From the NCBI RefSeq assembly GCF_020329485.1, contig NZ_JAGKJI010000014.1, positions 90,638 to 154,637 of the forward strand: a stretch of DNA of 64,000 bases, in the 5' to 3' direction. This DNA comes from Bradyrhizobium cenepequi. Its GTDB lineage: Bacteria > Pseudomonadota > Alphaproteobacteria > Rhizobiales > Xanthobacteraceae. Position numbers and translations under genes: made by a program. Under the pieces are notes generated by a model. That model ran no database searches. It saw nothing but the letters and a program-made list of their open reading frames with translations, and had not been told where the DNA came from. Below are positions 8,489 to 17,147 of this stretch, piece by piece (within the stretch, counting starts at the first letter, position 1; every line of letters starts with the position of its first letter).

Positions 8489-9781
8489 TCAGGCACCGCG
8501 AAGCCGCCGTTTCTGGGGTTGCTGTCTCGCCGCGCGGCCAGTGGCGGCGATCGTCTCCATCTCGTCGACAAGGCGCGACCGATCGATATCGGTCTTGATT
8601 GCCTCGCCGAGGAGACGTGCCGCCGCTTTGAATTGTGGCTCAGTAATCAGCCGGTTCACTGCCGCGGCAATTTCCGCTTGCGAAGCCGTTGGGGGCAATC
8701 GAAGCCCTGCGCCCTTCGCCTCGACGCGCGCGGCGTTATCGGCCTGGTCACGGCCCATTGGCAGAATGAGCTGCGGCAGAGCGTTGATTAGTGAGCGGGT
8801 GACGGTTCCGTGGCCGCCTTGCGATACCACCACGGAAACATCCTTCATGACCAAGTCATGGGGAGCGCCCTCAATCAAATGCACATTCTTCGGCGCCCGA
8901 AGATCGGCTACGTCGAGATTGGGGCCGGTTGTTGCAAGGGCGTCGATCTCGACCGCCTCCATCGCGTCGATGATGCGCTGAAACAGATCGCGCTGGCCTT
9001 GCGCGCCCGTGCTGCATGCGATCAGCGCGCGGTGACGATCCGACTGAGCGGACCATGGCGCTTGCCACGACCTCCCCGCGGATTTGGACCAATTCGGCAC
9101 GTCGAGCAGCGGTCCGACGTAGCGGAAATTGTCGGGCAGCCAGTCAGCCTGAAAGTCGAACGCTTGACTGGTCGCGAGCAGAAGCCGGTCGGCCCGGTCG
9201 AACAGATCCATGACATCCACCAGAACGGGAAGACCGAGATCGTCACGAGCGCGGTTAAGAATTGGCAGAAACCCATTCAGCGCCGCCGCGAACCTGGCAC
9301 TGGCTGCATCGACTTCAGCGCGCTCTTCCGGGGTTTTCGGTTGGCTCAATCCGCTGGTGGCCGGCGGCACTCCCGGGAGGGGTCGAATGCTGACATGCGG
9401 GGAAAGAAGAGCGAAGGGCACGTCAGATGCCTCCGCCCCGAGCGCAGCACCAAAAAGCATGTCAAGCAGGAGAACAGCATCCGTCCGCATACGGCCAATC
9501 TCATCCCGGATATCGGCCGCATAGAGCGCGGCAGGATCAAATATGATCCGGCGTATAAGTTCTTGTATGTCCGAGACATCTGTCGGGTCCGCGGCCTCAC
9601 CGATCGGAGCGCGGCGCCATGTTACAAACTCAAAGCCGGCGGCCTCCACTTCAGCGCGCATTGCCGGATCCGCCATCACCCGGACATGGTGTCCATTCTG
9701 GCGCAACCTCCGCCCCGCAGTCAGCAGCGGGCTCAGATTTCCCAAGGTGCCCCACGACGCCAGCAGAAAATGGTAAGACAT
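8489..9781 (-). CDS. UGT/MGT-type glycosyltransferase (GT-B fold)
   Basis: The 430-residue protein has the GT-B fold of the UDP-glycosyltransferase / macrolide glycosyltransferase group. The N-terminal half starts YHFLLASWGTLGNLSPLL; the C-terminal half has the donor-binding signature VVVSQGGHGTVTRSL followed by PQLILPMGRDQADNA. These enzymes attach a sugar to a hydrophobic acceptor such as a sterol, flavonoid or antibiotic. The ATG at 9781 is chosen over an adjacent TTG, with AAAGGG upstream. It is first in a likely three-gene unit with the MFS transporter and hydrolase. Confidence 0.9.
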   Translation of the reverse strand: MSYHFLLASWGTLGNLSPLLTAGRRLRQNGHHVRVMADPAMRAEVEAAGFEFVTWRRAPIGEAADPTDVSDIQELIRRIIFDPAALYAADIRDEIGRMRTDAVLLLDMLFGAALGAEASDVPFALLSPHVSIRPLPGVPPATSGLSQPKTPEERAEVDAASARFAAALNGFLPILNRARDDLGLPVLVDVMDLFDRADRLLLATSQAFDFQADWLPDNFRYVGPLLDVPNWSKSAGRSWQAPWSAQSDRHRALIACSTGAQGQRDLFQRIIDAMEAVEIDALATTGPNLDVADLRAPKNVHLIEGAPHDLVMKDVSVVVSQGGHGTVTRSLINALPQLILPMGRDQADNAARVEAKGAGLRLPPTASQAEIAAAVNRLITEPQFKAAARLLGEAIKTDIDRSRLVDEMETIAATGRAARQQPQKRRLRGA

Positions 9782-9981
9782 CAAAGAAGCCCTTTGTCCA
9801 GGTCACGAATTCGTTGACGCGATCCCTTCTGCTGACCAATGCAGTCTTACAGACGGATGCGTAGCCGCGCGTGCCTCCGCGCTGACCTCCAAGAATTGGG
9901 CGGCCCGCGTTACCGAACGATGTCTCGTCAGAGTGAAATGCTTACATCCGTAAGGATGGCGCCATGATCATGGCGCAGTTT

Positions 9982-10209
9982 TCAGACTGCGCCGACCGAT
10001 GCAGCCTTCGCGTCACAGCTGTCGGGAAATGCCACGATCCCCTTCAGCGCGCAAAACGACCTGTTCTCCGCGAGGCAGACAGGTTCGCGGCCACACCGAC
10101 ACTTGCGGATGAGCATCAGCCGATCGCTCACCTCCGGGACCCAGCGCTTGCGGCAAGGATCCACTCGAACCCCAACCGTCTGCGCGGCAAGGTTTCGCAA
10201 ACCATTCAC
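9982..10209 (-). CDS. Small Cys-containing protein of unknown function (tentative)
   Basis: I do not recognise this 75-residue frame. It is proposed because a GTG at 10209 has GGAGGGG five bases upstream, and because codon choice in this frame is typical of the window (many C/G third positions, CTG, ATC, CGC, AAG). It contains five Cys, four of them in one stretch (RKCRCGREPVC ... FCALKG). A competing ATG frame at 10213 shares the same ribosome binding site and would give a different, less protein-like product. It could also be a decayed gene. Confidence 0.33.
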   Translation of the reverse strand: MNGLRNLAAQTVGVRVDPCRKRWVPEVSDRLMLIRKCRCGREPVCLAENRSFCALKGIVAFPDSCDAKAASVGAV

Positions 10210-10290
10210 GCATGCCCCTCCGGCCGCTAACGAATCGAAAATCGTTCTGCCGCAAGTTCGTGCGCGGGAAGAGCGAGGGGAGATCCAGGC

Positions 10291-10470
10291 ATGAATGGGC
10301 TGACCATCATGGAAAACGTGCGCCGATACCGCACCATAGCTTCGCTGTGCCGCCAAGCCGCAGCATTTCGACCCATTCAGCGGCATTCACTGCTCGCGCA
10401 AGCCGAGGAATGGGAGGATCAAGCGGTTTCGGAGCTTGAAGGTTACTTCAAGCGGCGCCTCGATAGCTGA
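10291..10470 (+). CDS. Small conserved protein of unknown function (59 residues)
   Basis: The product is 59 residues: MNGLTIMENVRRYR ... SLCRQAAAFRPIQRHSLL, then an acidic helix (AQAEEWEDQAVSELEGYF). It resembles the short helical proteins of Bradyrhizobium that start with MENVRRYR and contain two amphipathic helices. GAGGGGAG is nine bases before the ATG; a second ATG six codons in would fit the family start equally well. No enzymatic motif is present. A dispersed repeat begins a few bases after the stop codon. Confidence 0.6.
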   Translation: MNGLTIMENVRRYRTIASLCRQAAAFRPIQRHSLLAQAEEWEDQAVSELEGYFKRRLDS

Positions 10471-10477
10471 ATGATGA

Positions 10478-10552
10478 CATGCGAGTGTCGCGCAAACGCT
10501 TCGCGTTTGTCGCGAGGGAAAACCGGCGTCCACTTTTCCGCATCATGCTTTA
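10478..10552 (+). repeat. Dispersed repeat H, copy 1
   Basis: This is about 75 bases with an internal palindrome (gcaaacgcttcgcgtttg) followed by gcgagggaaaaccgg and ccacttttccgcatcatgct. A second copy lies at 14351-14424 in inverted orientation and is nearly identical over its length. The ends read as an imperfect inverted repeat around catgat. Similar elements are common between genes in Bradyrhizobium. The stop codon of the neighbouring minus-strand gene (10550-10552) lies at its edge. Confidence 0.85.
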
Positions 10553-11068
10553 ATGCTCAGGAAGCACGGTCCAGATCTTCTCGGCGAAGCCGCGTTTATC
10601 GAGCTTCCAGGTTTCGTGGTCGACGACGGCCTTTCCACCTCGGCATTTGTAGGAATAAGCCGAGTCGTGGCCAGTAGCGAAAGCCGGAATGGTCTTCTCT
10701 TTCGAGGCCTGCTTGCAGAACGCGTCGGCTCCCGGATTGTCCTTGGCCGTGTTGATCTTGGCGCAGGGCAGGTTCGCCCCGACGAAACAGACCATGACCT
10801 TTCCGTCCATGCAGCGGTATTGCGCCTGCGTCTCGATGTCGGACAGGTCCGGTTCGCGCTTGGCGTCGGGTGCGAGCGTCTTGAAGGCCTTGAGCGTCGG
10901 CTCGCGGAGTGACGGCTCATAGCCGCGCACCTTGTCATCATCGCGGACGTTGGCGCAGTGCTGGACCAGATTCTCTTCGGCCGCAGCCTCCCTGGCCTGC
11001 GACGTCGCGACCGACAGGCAACACAGCGTGACGGCGAGCGTCGCAACGTCGACTATGGGCTTTCCCAT
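10550..11068 (-). CDS. Secreted protein of unknown function, Cys-rich
   Basis: This 172-residue protein has a probable signal peptide (MGKPIVDVATLAVTLCCLSV, cleaved near SQA) and six mature Cys. I do not recognise a domain. The start at 11068 is chosen because GGAGG lies eight bases upstream; an ATG at 11101 overlaps the stop of the preceding gene as ATGA but has no signal peptide directly after it. Two Cys-containing repeats look related: QYRCMDGKVMVCFV and SYKCRGGKAVVDHE. It is likely co-transcribed with the upstream secreted protein. Confidence 0.7.
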   Translation of the reverse strand: MGKPIVDVATLAVTLCCLSVATSQAREAAAEENLVQHCANVRDDDKVRGYEPSLREPTLKAFKTLAPDAKREPDLSDIETQAQYRCMDGKVMVCFVGANLPCAKINTAKDNPGADAFCKQASKEKTIPAFATGHDSAYSYKCRGGKAVVDHETWKLDKRGFAEKIWTVLPEH

Positions 11069-11097
11069 CAACATGTCCTCCGAGCGATCGGCCGCGC

Positions 11098-11493
11098 TCA
11101 TCGCGCGGCGCAGCGATGGAATTTCTCAGGCGTCTCCGTGATCCAGAAGAAGCCGTGCAGCGCAAGGTCGATGGTTGCCGGTGACAGACGCCGGATCACC
11201 ACCGTTCCAGAGGTCTCGGGGCTGCCGCCCTTGTAGCAACGCGCGGCGAACCTGACCTCGTCGCGACGGCGTTCAGGCTTCGACAGCTTGCAGCCGACCT
11301 CGTAGAACTCGAGTTCTGATGACATGATGGTCAGGACATCGACCTCGCCGTTCACCTGTTCGCAGCGGGGCGGATTGCTCGACCACTTGCCTTGGAACTC
11401 ATCGGTTGCAGACGCAGCGCCTTGGACGCATGCCAGTAAAACGACGCCTGCCGCAAGAGAGGTGCTACGACGCAGTGCCTCGGAGAGAGCCAT
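11098..11493 (-). CDS. Secreted small protein of unknown function
   Basis: The 131-residue product has a signal peptide (about residues 1-30, ending ASA) and a mature domain starting DEFQGKWSSNPPRCEQ. Four Cys and a beta-rich pattern (EFYEVGCKLS, EVRFAARCYKGG, GTVVIRRLSP) suggest a small disulfide-bonded beta-barrel, as seen in other exported proteins that begin with F.G.W. AGAGGGA is well placed before the ATG at 11493. It ends in an ATGA overlap with the open frame of the next gene, pointing to one operon. The function is unknown. Confidence 0.7.
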   Translation of the reverse strand: MALSEALRRSTSLAAGVVLLACVQGAASATDEFQGKWSSNPPRCEQVNGEVDVLTIMSSELEFYEVGCKLSKPERRRDEVRFAARCYKGGSPETSGTVVIRRLSPATIDLALHGFFWITETPEKFHRCAAR

Positions 11494-11639
11494 TTGCTTC
11501 CCTCTGATTCCGTGATTGCTCGCTGATTGGCTCTCGACTGCCAATGACCCTTCGATCATAAGCGGCGCCCCAGAATATGCATAGTGTGCCTGCAAGCTGG
11601 GCGATCGATTGCGGCAGCGGAGCCGATGGAGGTTGGTCC

Positions 11640-12200
11640 GTGACACGGAAATCGAACGCGCTACCGGTGCTTGAAACGCCTTGCCGCGTGCGCGGCCTGC
11701 TGGCGGCCTCGCTCGCGGCGTGGACGTTCTTCATGGTCGTTGCGACCGCGACGCCGCTGCTCGCGACCGGCGTCTGGTCACTGATGACTGATCAAGACGC
11801 GACCTGGCCCAGTTCCAGACAGATTTTCGGTTCGTTCGGATTCGCGGCGGCAGTCGGGCTGCCGATCTCTTTGATCATTTGCTTCGCAGTCGGCTATCCG
11901 GCCTGGAAATTCGCCAGCACTCATGGCCTGACGACCCGATGGGACGCGGTCAAGATCGGCGCTGCCCTTTACCTTCTGGTGACCGTGGGCGGCCACATCG
12001 CGATCTACATGGGCAGGGGCAGCTATTCATATGCGCAAGGAGGGGTTTTGCTAACAAAAGACAGCGTGCCGACATTTCAGGGCGTTGTTTTCGATCTCTT
12101 CCTCACGCTGTTCTACGCCGCGGATGGCGCGGTCGCGGGGCTTGCCGCCTGGTTGGTGGGAGGCAGCAAATCCGTTGTCTCCATCCATGCGCAACGCTGA
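11640..12200 (+). CDS. Integral membrane protein of unknown function (about 4 TM segments)
   Basis: This 186-residue protein has hydrophobic segments near residues 15-45, 62-85, 100-125 and 150-175, consistent with four transmembrane helices. No family motif is recognised. A GTG start at 11640 is chosen because GGAGG lies seven bases upstream; the open frame continues upstream without a ribosome binding site. It is transcribed divergently from the secreted protein at 11098-11493. Confidence 0.7.
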   Translation: MTRKSNALPVLETPCRVRGLLAASLAAWTFFMVVATATPLLATGVWSLMTDQDATWPSSRQIFGSFGFAAAVGLPISLIICFAVGYPAWKFASTHGLTTRWDAVKIGAALYLLVTVGGHIAIYMGRGSYSYAQGGVLLTKDSVPTFQGVVFDLFLTLFYAADGAVAGLAAWLVGGSKSVVSIHAQR

Positions 12201-12348
12201 TCGATCGGAAGCTTGAGCCGTCAAGAGCAGCTTTCAGTCCAGCGGCGGGCGCTCTCCGCTGTCCTGACGCAGGTCCTCGTTGACGTCATCGAGCGGGCAC
12301 ACGACATATCCTATACCGTCGGTCCACGTCACCACTGAGGAACAAGAT

Positions 12349-13548
12349 ATGAACGCGCCGCCAAACGTCGAGCCCGGCACCGCGTATTCTGACAGCGACG
12401 TTGCGCATTGGCTGACAAACGAGACCCGCGATGAGCGCTTCATCGACAATATTTTCGCTGAGCTGTGCATCCGCCTCCAGCAGGCGGGCATTCCCGTCAA
12501 GCGGGCGTCGCTTCATATCCTGATCCACCATCCTCAATGGCTTGGCGCCCGGATGATGTGGACCGACGGAATGCGCGAGGCCGAAATTGCGAGAGTCGAT
12601 TACGATGTCACGGAGCGATCCGAATACATCGACAGTCCCGTCAACGAAATCCATGACGGCGCCGCCGCGGTGCGCGAAAATCTCGAACGCGATCCCGCGC
12701 TGGGCCGCAAGCATGCCGTCTATGACGAGATGCGGGCGCAAGGCTTGACTGACTATGTGGCGTGGCCGCTGTATCATACGCTCGGCAAGCGGCACATCGT
12801 GACCTTTGCAACCGACCGACCTGGAGGTTTCGACGACGCGCATCTCGACAGCCTGCTAAGACTGCTGCCGGTCCTGGCGCTGGTCAGCGAAATCCGCGTC
12901 AAGAACCGGCTGGCGCGAACGCTGCTCGAAACCTATGTCGGGCCGCATGCCGGCGAACTGATTCTGGCCGGCGCGACCAGGCGCGGAAGCGGGACGACGG
13001 TACGCGCCGCCATCATGATCTGCGATCTCAGGGATTTCACCAGGATCTCGGACAACTGGCCGCGCGACGACGTCATTGATCTCCTGAACGGCTATTTCGA
13101 CGCGATGTCGGAGCCGATCGTGCGACATGGCGGCGAAATACTGAAATTCATCGGCGACGGTCTGCTCGCCATTTTTCCGCTGAGCCAGCCGTCGGCCTGC
13201 GCAAATCTGCTGCATGCCGTTTCCGAAGCCCGGCAGGCCATGATTGCGCTGAACGAGAAGAACAACGAGATCGGCCGTGAGCCGCTGAATTACGGCATCG
13301 GCGTCCATGTCGGAGACGTCATGTACGGCAACATCGGCTCGCGCACCCGGCTCGACTTCACGGTCATCGGCCCAGCGGTCAACATGGCTTCGCGTCTGGA
13401 AACCCTGACCAAGCAATTGGGTACAAAGGTGCTGCTGTCCCGCGCGTTCGCCGACTTCGTCCAAAACGATTTCGATCTCGAACGCGTCGGCGAATTTCCG
13501 GTGCGAGGCTTCAGCGCCCCGATCGAGCTGTTTGCGTATCATGGCTGA
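12349..13548 (+). CDS. Class III adenylate/guanylate cyclase
   Basis: The 399-residue protein has a roughly 200-residue N-terminal region of unknown type, then a class III cyclase domain. The first metal Asp is in MICDLRDFTRIS, the second in KFIGDGLLAIFPL, followed by GVHVGDVMYGNIGS and the transition-state and substrate region DFTVIGPAVNMASRLE. All the usual catalytic positions look present, so it should make cAMP or cGMP. There is no transmembrane segment, so it is likely cytosolic. GAGGA precedes the ATG. The N-terminal region probably senses a signal. Confidence 0.9.
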   Translation: MNAPPNVEPGTAYSDSDVAHWLTNETRDERFIDNIFAELCIRLQQAGIPVKRASLHILIHHPQWLGARMMWTDGMREAEIARVDYDVTERSEYIDSPVNEIHDGAAAVRENLERDPALGRKHAVYDEMRAQGLTDYVAWPLYHTLGKRHIVTFATDRPGGFDDAHLDSLLRLLPVLALVSEIRVKNRLARTLLETYVGPHAGELILAGATRRGSGTTVRAAIMICDLRDFTRISDNWPRDDVIDLLNGYFDAMSEPIVRHGGEILKFIGDGLLAIFPLSQPSACANLLHAVSEARQAMIALNEKNNEIGREPLNYGIGVHVGDVMYGNIGSRTRLDFTVIGPAVNMASRLETLTKQLGTKVLLSRAFADFVQNDFDLERVGEFPVRGFSAPIELFAYHG

Positions 13549-13676
13549 ATAATACGGAGCCATCGCCAGGTGCGAGTCACTGCAAAGGCCGCGAGTTCCA
13601 TGTGCTGAGGGCGCAGGATCGCCTTCCTGCCGCCAGACGTCTCGGCATGGGACGACGCCTCCAACAACAGGTGGGC

Positions 13677-14237
13677 CTATGCCTTTCGCAACAAAGCAGC
13701 AATGCAATGGTTGATCGACGGCCGGCTGAGCGCCTTTAAGCCATCGTCGGCGGCGGCTCCGATCTGCTCTGCAAATTCTGCCTCACTGACATGACCGACA
13801 GGCTCGGCCAGTAACAGATCAGCGCCTGATTTCATGGCTCGGGCAGCTTCCGAGAAGAAGGACGCCGCGGACGGCAACTCGTGCACGACCGCAAATGCGA
13901 ACACAAAGTCGGCACTTGCATCCAGGTCGGCAAGCTGCATGGATGTAGCACTGACCACGCGCGCATCGATCCTGTCCAACAAACCGGCTTTGCGGGCGCG
14001 GCGTTTCAGTCCCTCGATCATCCGCGGCTCTACATCCACCGCCACAACACGACCCGAAGGCCCAACCAGCTTCGCTATTTCGAGGGTAAAAAAGCCCATG
14101 CCCGGGCCGGGCTCCAGTACTGTCATCCCTTCTCGAATATAGGACTCCAGGATAAGAGCAGGATCGTGCCACAACTTCCGAATGGGACTTGCAATCAGGT
14201 AACCCACCCACCACGGGCAAGGCTTGTGTTGGGTCAT
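13677..14237 (-). CDS. SAM-dependent methyltransferase, class I
   Basis: The 186-residue protein has a Rossmann methyltransferase fold: motif I as VLEPGPGMGFFTLEIA near residue 40, motif II acidic residue in VVAVDVEPRMI, and VFAFAVVHELPS at motif IV. The acceptor is unknown. The ATG at 14237 is chosen because a purine-rich GGGGGAAAGGG lies directly upstream, and because upstream extensions of the frame run into dispersed repeat H. It converges with the cyclase gene. Confidence 0.88.
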   Translation of the reverse strand: MTQHKPCPWWVGYLIASPIRKLWHDPALILESYIREGMTVLEPGPGMGFFTLEIAKLVGPSGRVVAVDVEPRMIEGLKRRARKAGLLDRIDARVVSATSMQLADLDASADFVFAFAVVHELPSAASFFSEAARAMKSGADLLLAEPVGHVSEAEFAEQIGAAADDGLKALSRPSINHCIAALLRKA

Positions 14238-14350
14238 CCCTTTCCCCCTGGTTCCGATGACTTTCCAGCGGCACTTCGGAAAGAGCAATTCGGCTGAGCT
14301 TAAAACGCGAGAACGCTCAACGTGGTTCTGTGTTCCGAACAGCGAGACTA

Positions 14351-14424
14351 GAGCATGATCCGGAAAAGTGGACACCGGTTTTCCCTCGCGACAAACGCGA
14401 AGCGTTTGCGCGGAGATCATGCTC
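14351..14424 (-). repeat. Dispersed repeat H, copy 2
   Basis: This is the inverted copy of the element at 10478-10552: gagcatgatccggaaaagtg at one end, the central palindrome acaaacgcgaagcgtttg, and gatcatgctc at the other. The two copies differ at a few bases only. The outer gagcatgatc / gatcatgctc ends are perfect inverted repeats here, which suggests a REP- or MITE-like element. Confidence 0.85.
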
Positions 14425-14905
14425 AAACATGGCGTGGGTGGGAGATGACGCCGACCAAGGCCTCGTCAATGCGCTAACCACTTGGTTCGGACCGCCCATG
14501 GCGGCGTAGCGCATAGGTTTGCCCGCGGACGATTGCTGACCGCAAACGGAGTACCAAAGCACTACGGTGAACCATCGATCTCTCGACACCAGGTTGAATA
14601 TTCGAGACGCACCAGATCGGCACTATGATCCGCCGTCCGAGGTTAACTTCGGGTTCAGCGAGTTCGACGGGTCGTAAGGAGACTCATGCACCGCAGCAAT
14701 TTCGCTTGCATCGCGGAGTCGGCTGACTGCGAAACAGGGAACCCTTACTCCTGCGCGCGCTGAGGCAACGTCGAGGCCGATCGATCAATCTCGGACCATC
14801 CCGTGCTGCGAGCGCGCGTCTTTTCGCATCCTCGTATTTCGGATTGTGGACTTTGACTAAAACAGGAGGCAGGATTGCCTGGCCTTACGAAAGGGAGAAT
14901 GGACG
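14425..14905. other. Intergenic stretch with one tiny possible ORF
   Basis: This is about 480 bases without a supported gene. A 25-codon frame (14686-14763) starts MHRSNFACIAE and has AAGGAG five bases before its ATG, so a short leader peptide is possible, but nothing else supports it. No shared repeat beyond element H was seen. Confidence 0.35.
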
Positions 14906-15178
14906 ATGCCGCAGTTTGTTATCGAACGAGAAATGCCGGGGGCTGGAAAACTCAGCAAGGATGATCTCAAAGGCGCATCCCAAGGTTCCTGCGACGTCCT
15001 TCGCGAGTTGGGTCCGGAAATTCAGTGGGTGCATAGTTACGTTACCGACAACAAGATTTACTGCGTCTACCGTGCACCCAGCGAGGATCTAATTCGCAAA
15101 CACGCTCAATTGGCAGGATTCCCGGCGAACAGTATCGCTCTCGTCAGAGCAACTATAGATCCGACCACCGCCGAATAG
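14906..15178 (+). CDS. DUF4242 family protein (SCO4226-like)
   Basis: This 90-residue protein matches the DUF4242 family throughout: MPQFVIEREMPGAG at the start, ELGPEIQWVHSYVTDNKIYC in the middle and the ending RATIDPTTAE. The related Streptomyces protein SCO4226 binds nickel; that property is not evident here. The fold is a small ferredoxin-like alpha/beta domain. AAAGGGAG lies about eight bases upstream of the ATG. It is a single-gene unit. Confidence 0.88.
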   Translation: MPQFVIEREMPGAGKLSKDDLKGASQGSCDVLRELGPEIQWVHSYVTDNKIYCVYRAPSEDLIRKHAQLAGFPANSIALVRATIDPTTAE

Positions 15179-15438
15179 CTGTGCCTCCGCCGCTTCGTTC
15201 GATCCTCATCATAGCTTGAGGACGACAAGATGCAGAGCATCAGGTCTCGATAGTCGTCGTACTCGGTGAGGTGCAATGCTGCGTCGCAAGCGGCGCGATA
15301 ACGCATGTCAGTTCCGGGGGCAAAGCCCGACATCCCCAATCCGTATGGGTGAGCCTGCTTAGGTCTTGAAAACGGATGTTGGCGACTCCAGCCGCTGGGT
15401 CGCCAACGGGCCAAGAGCCGGCATAGAAGCTCAACGCT

Positions 15439-15972
15439 TCATGACGCCTGATACCACTCTAATGCGGCGGCCTCCCCATTCCTGATCCATGCCTCCTTGC
15501 AATCGCCATAGGCGTGCGAATCGTTGGGATGCCGACGCTGGCACTCGACTTTCACACGATCATATTCAGCGGCAAGTGTCGGATGTGCACGGAGACAGTC
15601 CCGGAACGCCAGATGCCGCGTGATCTCTGTCGAACCGTCCTCATAACAATGGAGTTGCACGGTTCTGCGCCCGGTCTTCGGATCGGATTTCGTGCAGTAC
15701 CGCCGTCCCGGCAAACCAAGTTCGCCCCACCAGTCGTAACCGAGCGCTTCTAGCTTACCTTGGCACTCGTCCAACCCGGCCAAGTTGCTGATCACAGGCA
15801 TCAGATCCAAAATGGGCTTTGCCCGTATGCCGGGAATTGCGGTTGAGCCAATGTGATGAACTGTCCGCAGGTTCGGCCCGAAGGCTCCTGCAAGTAGCTG
15901 TGCCTCAGCGTCGGCCAAATGCGACCAGCCTGGGCTATGGGGTAGCAGTTCGACTTTGATGGGCGGCGGCAT
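15439..15972 (-). CDS. GrpB family protein (nucleotidyltransferase-like fold)
   Basis: The 177-residue protein fits the GrpB / UPF0157 family: IKVELLPHSPGWSHLADAEA, then the conserved TVHHIGSTAIPGIRAKPILD, which resembles the GS...D active site of nucleotidyltransferases, and HLAFRDCLRAHP. The ATG at 15972 is chosen for its upstream GAGG and because it agrees with the family start; longer frames upstream read into noncoding sequence. Biological function is unknown, although some members are linked to CoA or aminoglycoside modification. Confidence 0.85.
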   Translation of the reverse strand: MPPPIKVELLPHSPGWSHLADAEAQLLAGAFGPNLRTVHHIGSTAIPGIRAKPILDLMPVISNLAGLDECQGKLEALGYDWWGELGLPGRRYCTKSDPKTGRRTVQLHCYEDGSTEITRHLAFRDCLRAHPTLAAEYDRVKVECQRRHPNDSHAYGDCKEAWIRNGEAAALEWYQAS

Positions 15973-16219
15973 GCGGCCTCGTTCATTCAAGACACTTCGA
16001 TACCGGACCATACCCGCTTTGGATTGGAGGCTGGAAACAGGCTCGTTGGCAGCGGCGTTTGCGTCAAGTTCATGCCGGAGGATGAGAGCGATCGCGTATC
16101 CGGGGCCTGCGGGCCGAACTACGCCCGTCTCGTGGCGGGAAAGAATTTCAGTCGGCCTGTCGGCTTGGGTCTGCCTCGGACGTCCTTTGGTCAGTTCCGT
16201 CGGACAAAGGAGACAGGCA

Positions 16220-16921
16220 ATGAATGCAACAGCACAGCCGATGCCCAAGGTTGTCGCGGAGCTTGAGTGGCGCCAAGCGCTCGACGCGATGCTTACCAAG
16301 GAGAAAGCCCTGACCCGCACAAGGGATGCGCTTGCCGCGGAGCGCCGCCGACTGCCGATGACGAAGATCGAGAAGTCCTACGTTTTCGAGGGCGCGGACG
16401 GGCAGGTGAGCCTACTGGATCTATTCGATGGCCGGCCGCAGCTTCTCCTCTACCACTTCATGTTCGCGCCGGGCGTGCACGGTTGGCCGTCTGCGGGCTG
16501 TCCTGGATGCTCGATGTTCGTGGACAACATCGGTCAATTCGCCGTGCCGCACCTGAATGCGCGCGGCGTATCCCTTGCACTGGTCTCGCTCGCGCCCTTC
16601 GCCAGCGTCGAGGCCTATCGCAAGCGCATGTCCTGGCCGCACGGCTGGGTCTCGTCAGCGAACAACAGCTTCAATGTCGATCTGGGGATCACCACATCGA
16701 GTGGCGAGGCGCATGGGCTCAGCGTCTTCTTGCGGCGGGGAGACGAGGTGTTCCGCACCTACTTCACCTCCCGACGCGGATGCGAGGCGCTCGGGAACGT
16801 CTGGGGTTTCCTGGACGCGACGCCCTACGGGCGCCAGGAGACGTGGGAGGATTCGCCCCCGGGTTGGCCCCAGTCACGCCCCTACGAATGGTGGCGGCGG
16901 CACGACGAATATGAGTCGTGA
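16220..16921 (+). CDS. DUF899 family thioredoxin-like protein
   Basis: The 233-residue protein is a DUF899 member: residues 1-60 are helical (ELEWRQALDAMLTKEKALTR), followed by a thioredoxin-like domain with LLYHFMFAPG and a CxxC motif in SAGCPGCSMFVDNIG. It ends with PYEWWRRHDEY, typical of the family. AAAGGAG lies four bases before the ATG, whereas the frame upstream to 15956 overlaps the divergent GrpB gene and is not supported. A redox or dithiol-disulfide role is inferred. Confidence 0.88.
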   Translation: MNATAQPMPKVVAELEWRQALDAMLTKEKALTRTRDALAAERRRLPMTKIEKSYVFEGADGQVSLLDLFDGRPQLLLYHFMFAPGVHGWPSAGCPGCSMFVDNIGQFAVPHLNARGVSLALVSLAPFASVEAYRKRMSWPHGWVSSANNSFNVDLGITTSSGEAHGLSVFLRRGDEVFRTYFTSRRGCEALGNVWGFLDATPYGRQETWEDSPPGWPQSRPYEWWRRHDEYES

Positions 16922-17094
16922 CAAATCCTTCGACCCGGCGACAAGCGATCACTCCGCGGCCCAGTCCGGAGGGTTACGAATATTCTTCCGTCCGCCGCGC
17001 AAGCGAGCGGCCGCCTGAACGAGGCTGGACGTCGGAGAATGGCTGCGCCGCTTATGCCCCCCCAGCGCTGGCCTCTATTCGCGGCACCCGAACA

Positions 17095-17122
17095 AAAAGC
17101 CCGGCCGCTTGGCCGGGCTTTT
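17095..17122. terminator. Bidirectional rho-independent terminator
   Basis: A perfect hairpin aaaagcccggcc - gctt - ggccgggctttt has A and T runs on both sides. It lies between the convergent DUF899 gene (+) and carD (-) and can end transcription from both. Confidence 0.9.
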
Positions 17123-17147
17123 CGCTGCAAATTGTTTGGCGAGCTGC

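Noticed and set aside
14317..14589. 90-codon minus-strand frame upstream of the methyltransferase
   Set aside because: It is made largely of repeat H sequence, and has no ribosome binding site.
14686..14763. 25-codon frame with AAGGAG before its ATG
   Set aside because: Too short to support without conservation; mentioned in the intergenic entry only.
15106..15414. 102-codon minus-strand frame, with a stretch MRYRAACDAALHLTEYDDYR
   Set aside because: It overlaps the end of the well-supported DUF4242 gene, and no ribosome binding site is seen. A small gene beginning at that Met cannot be excluded.
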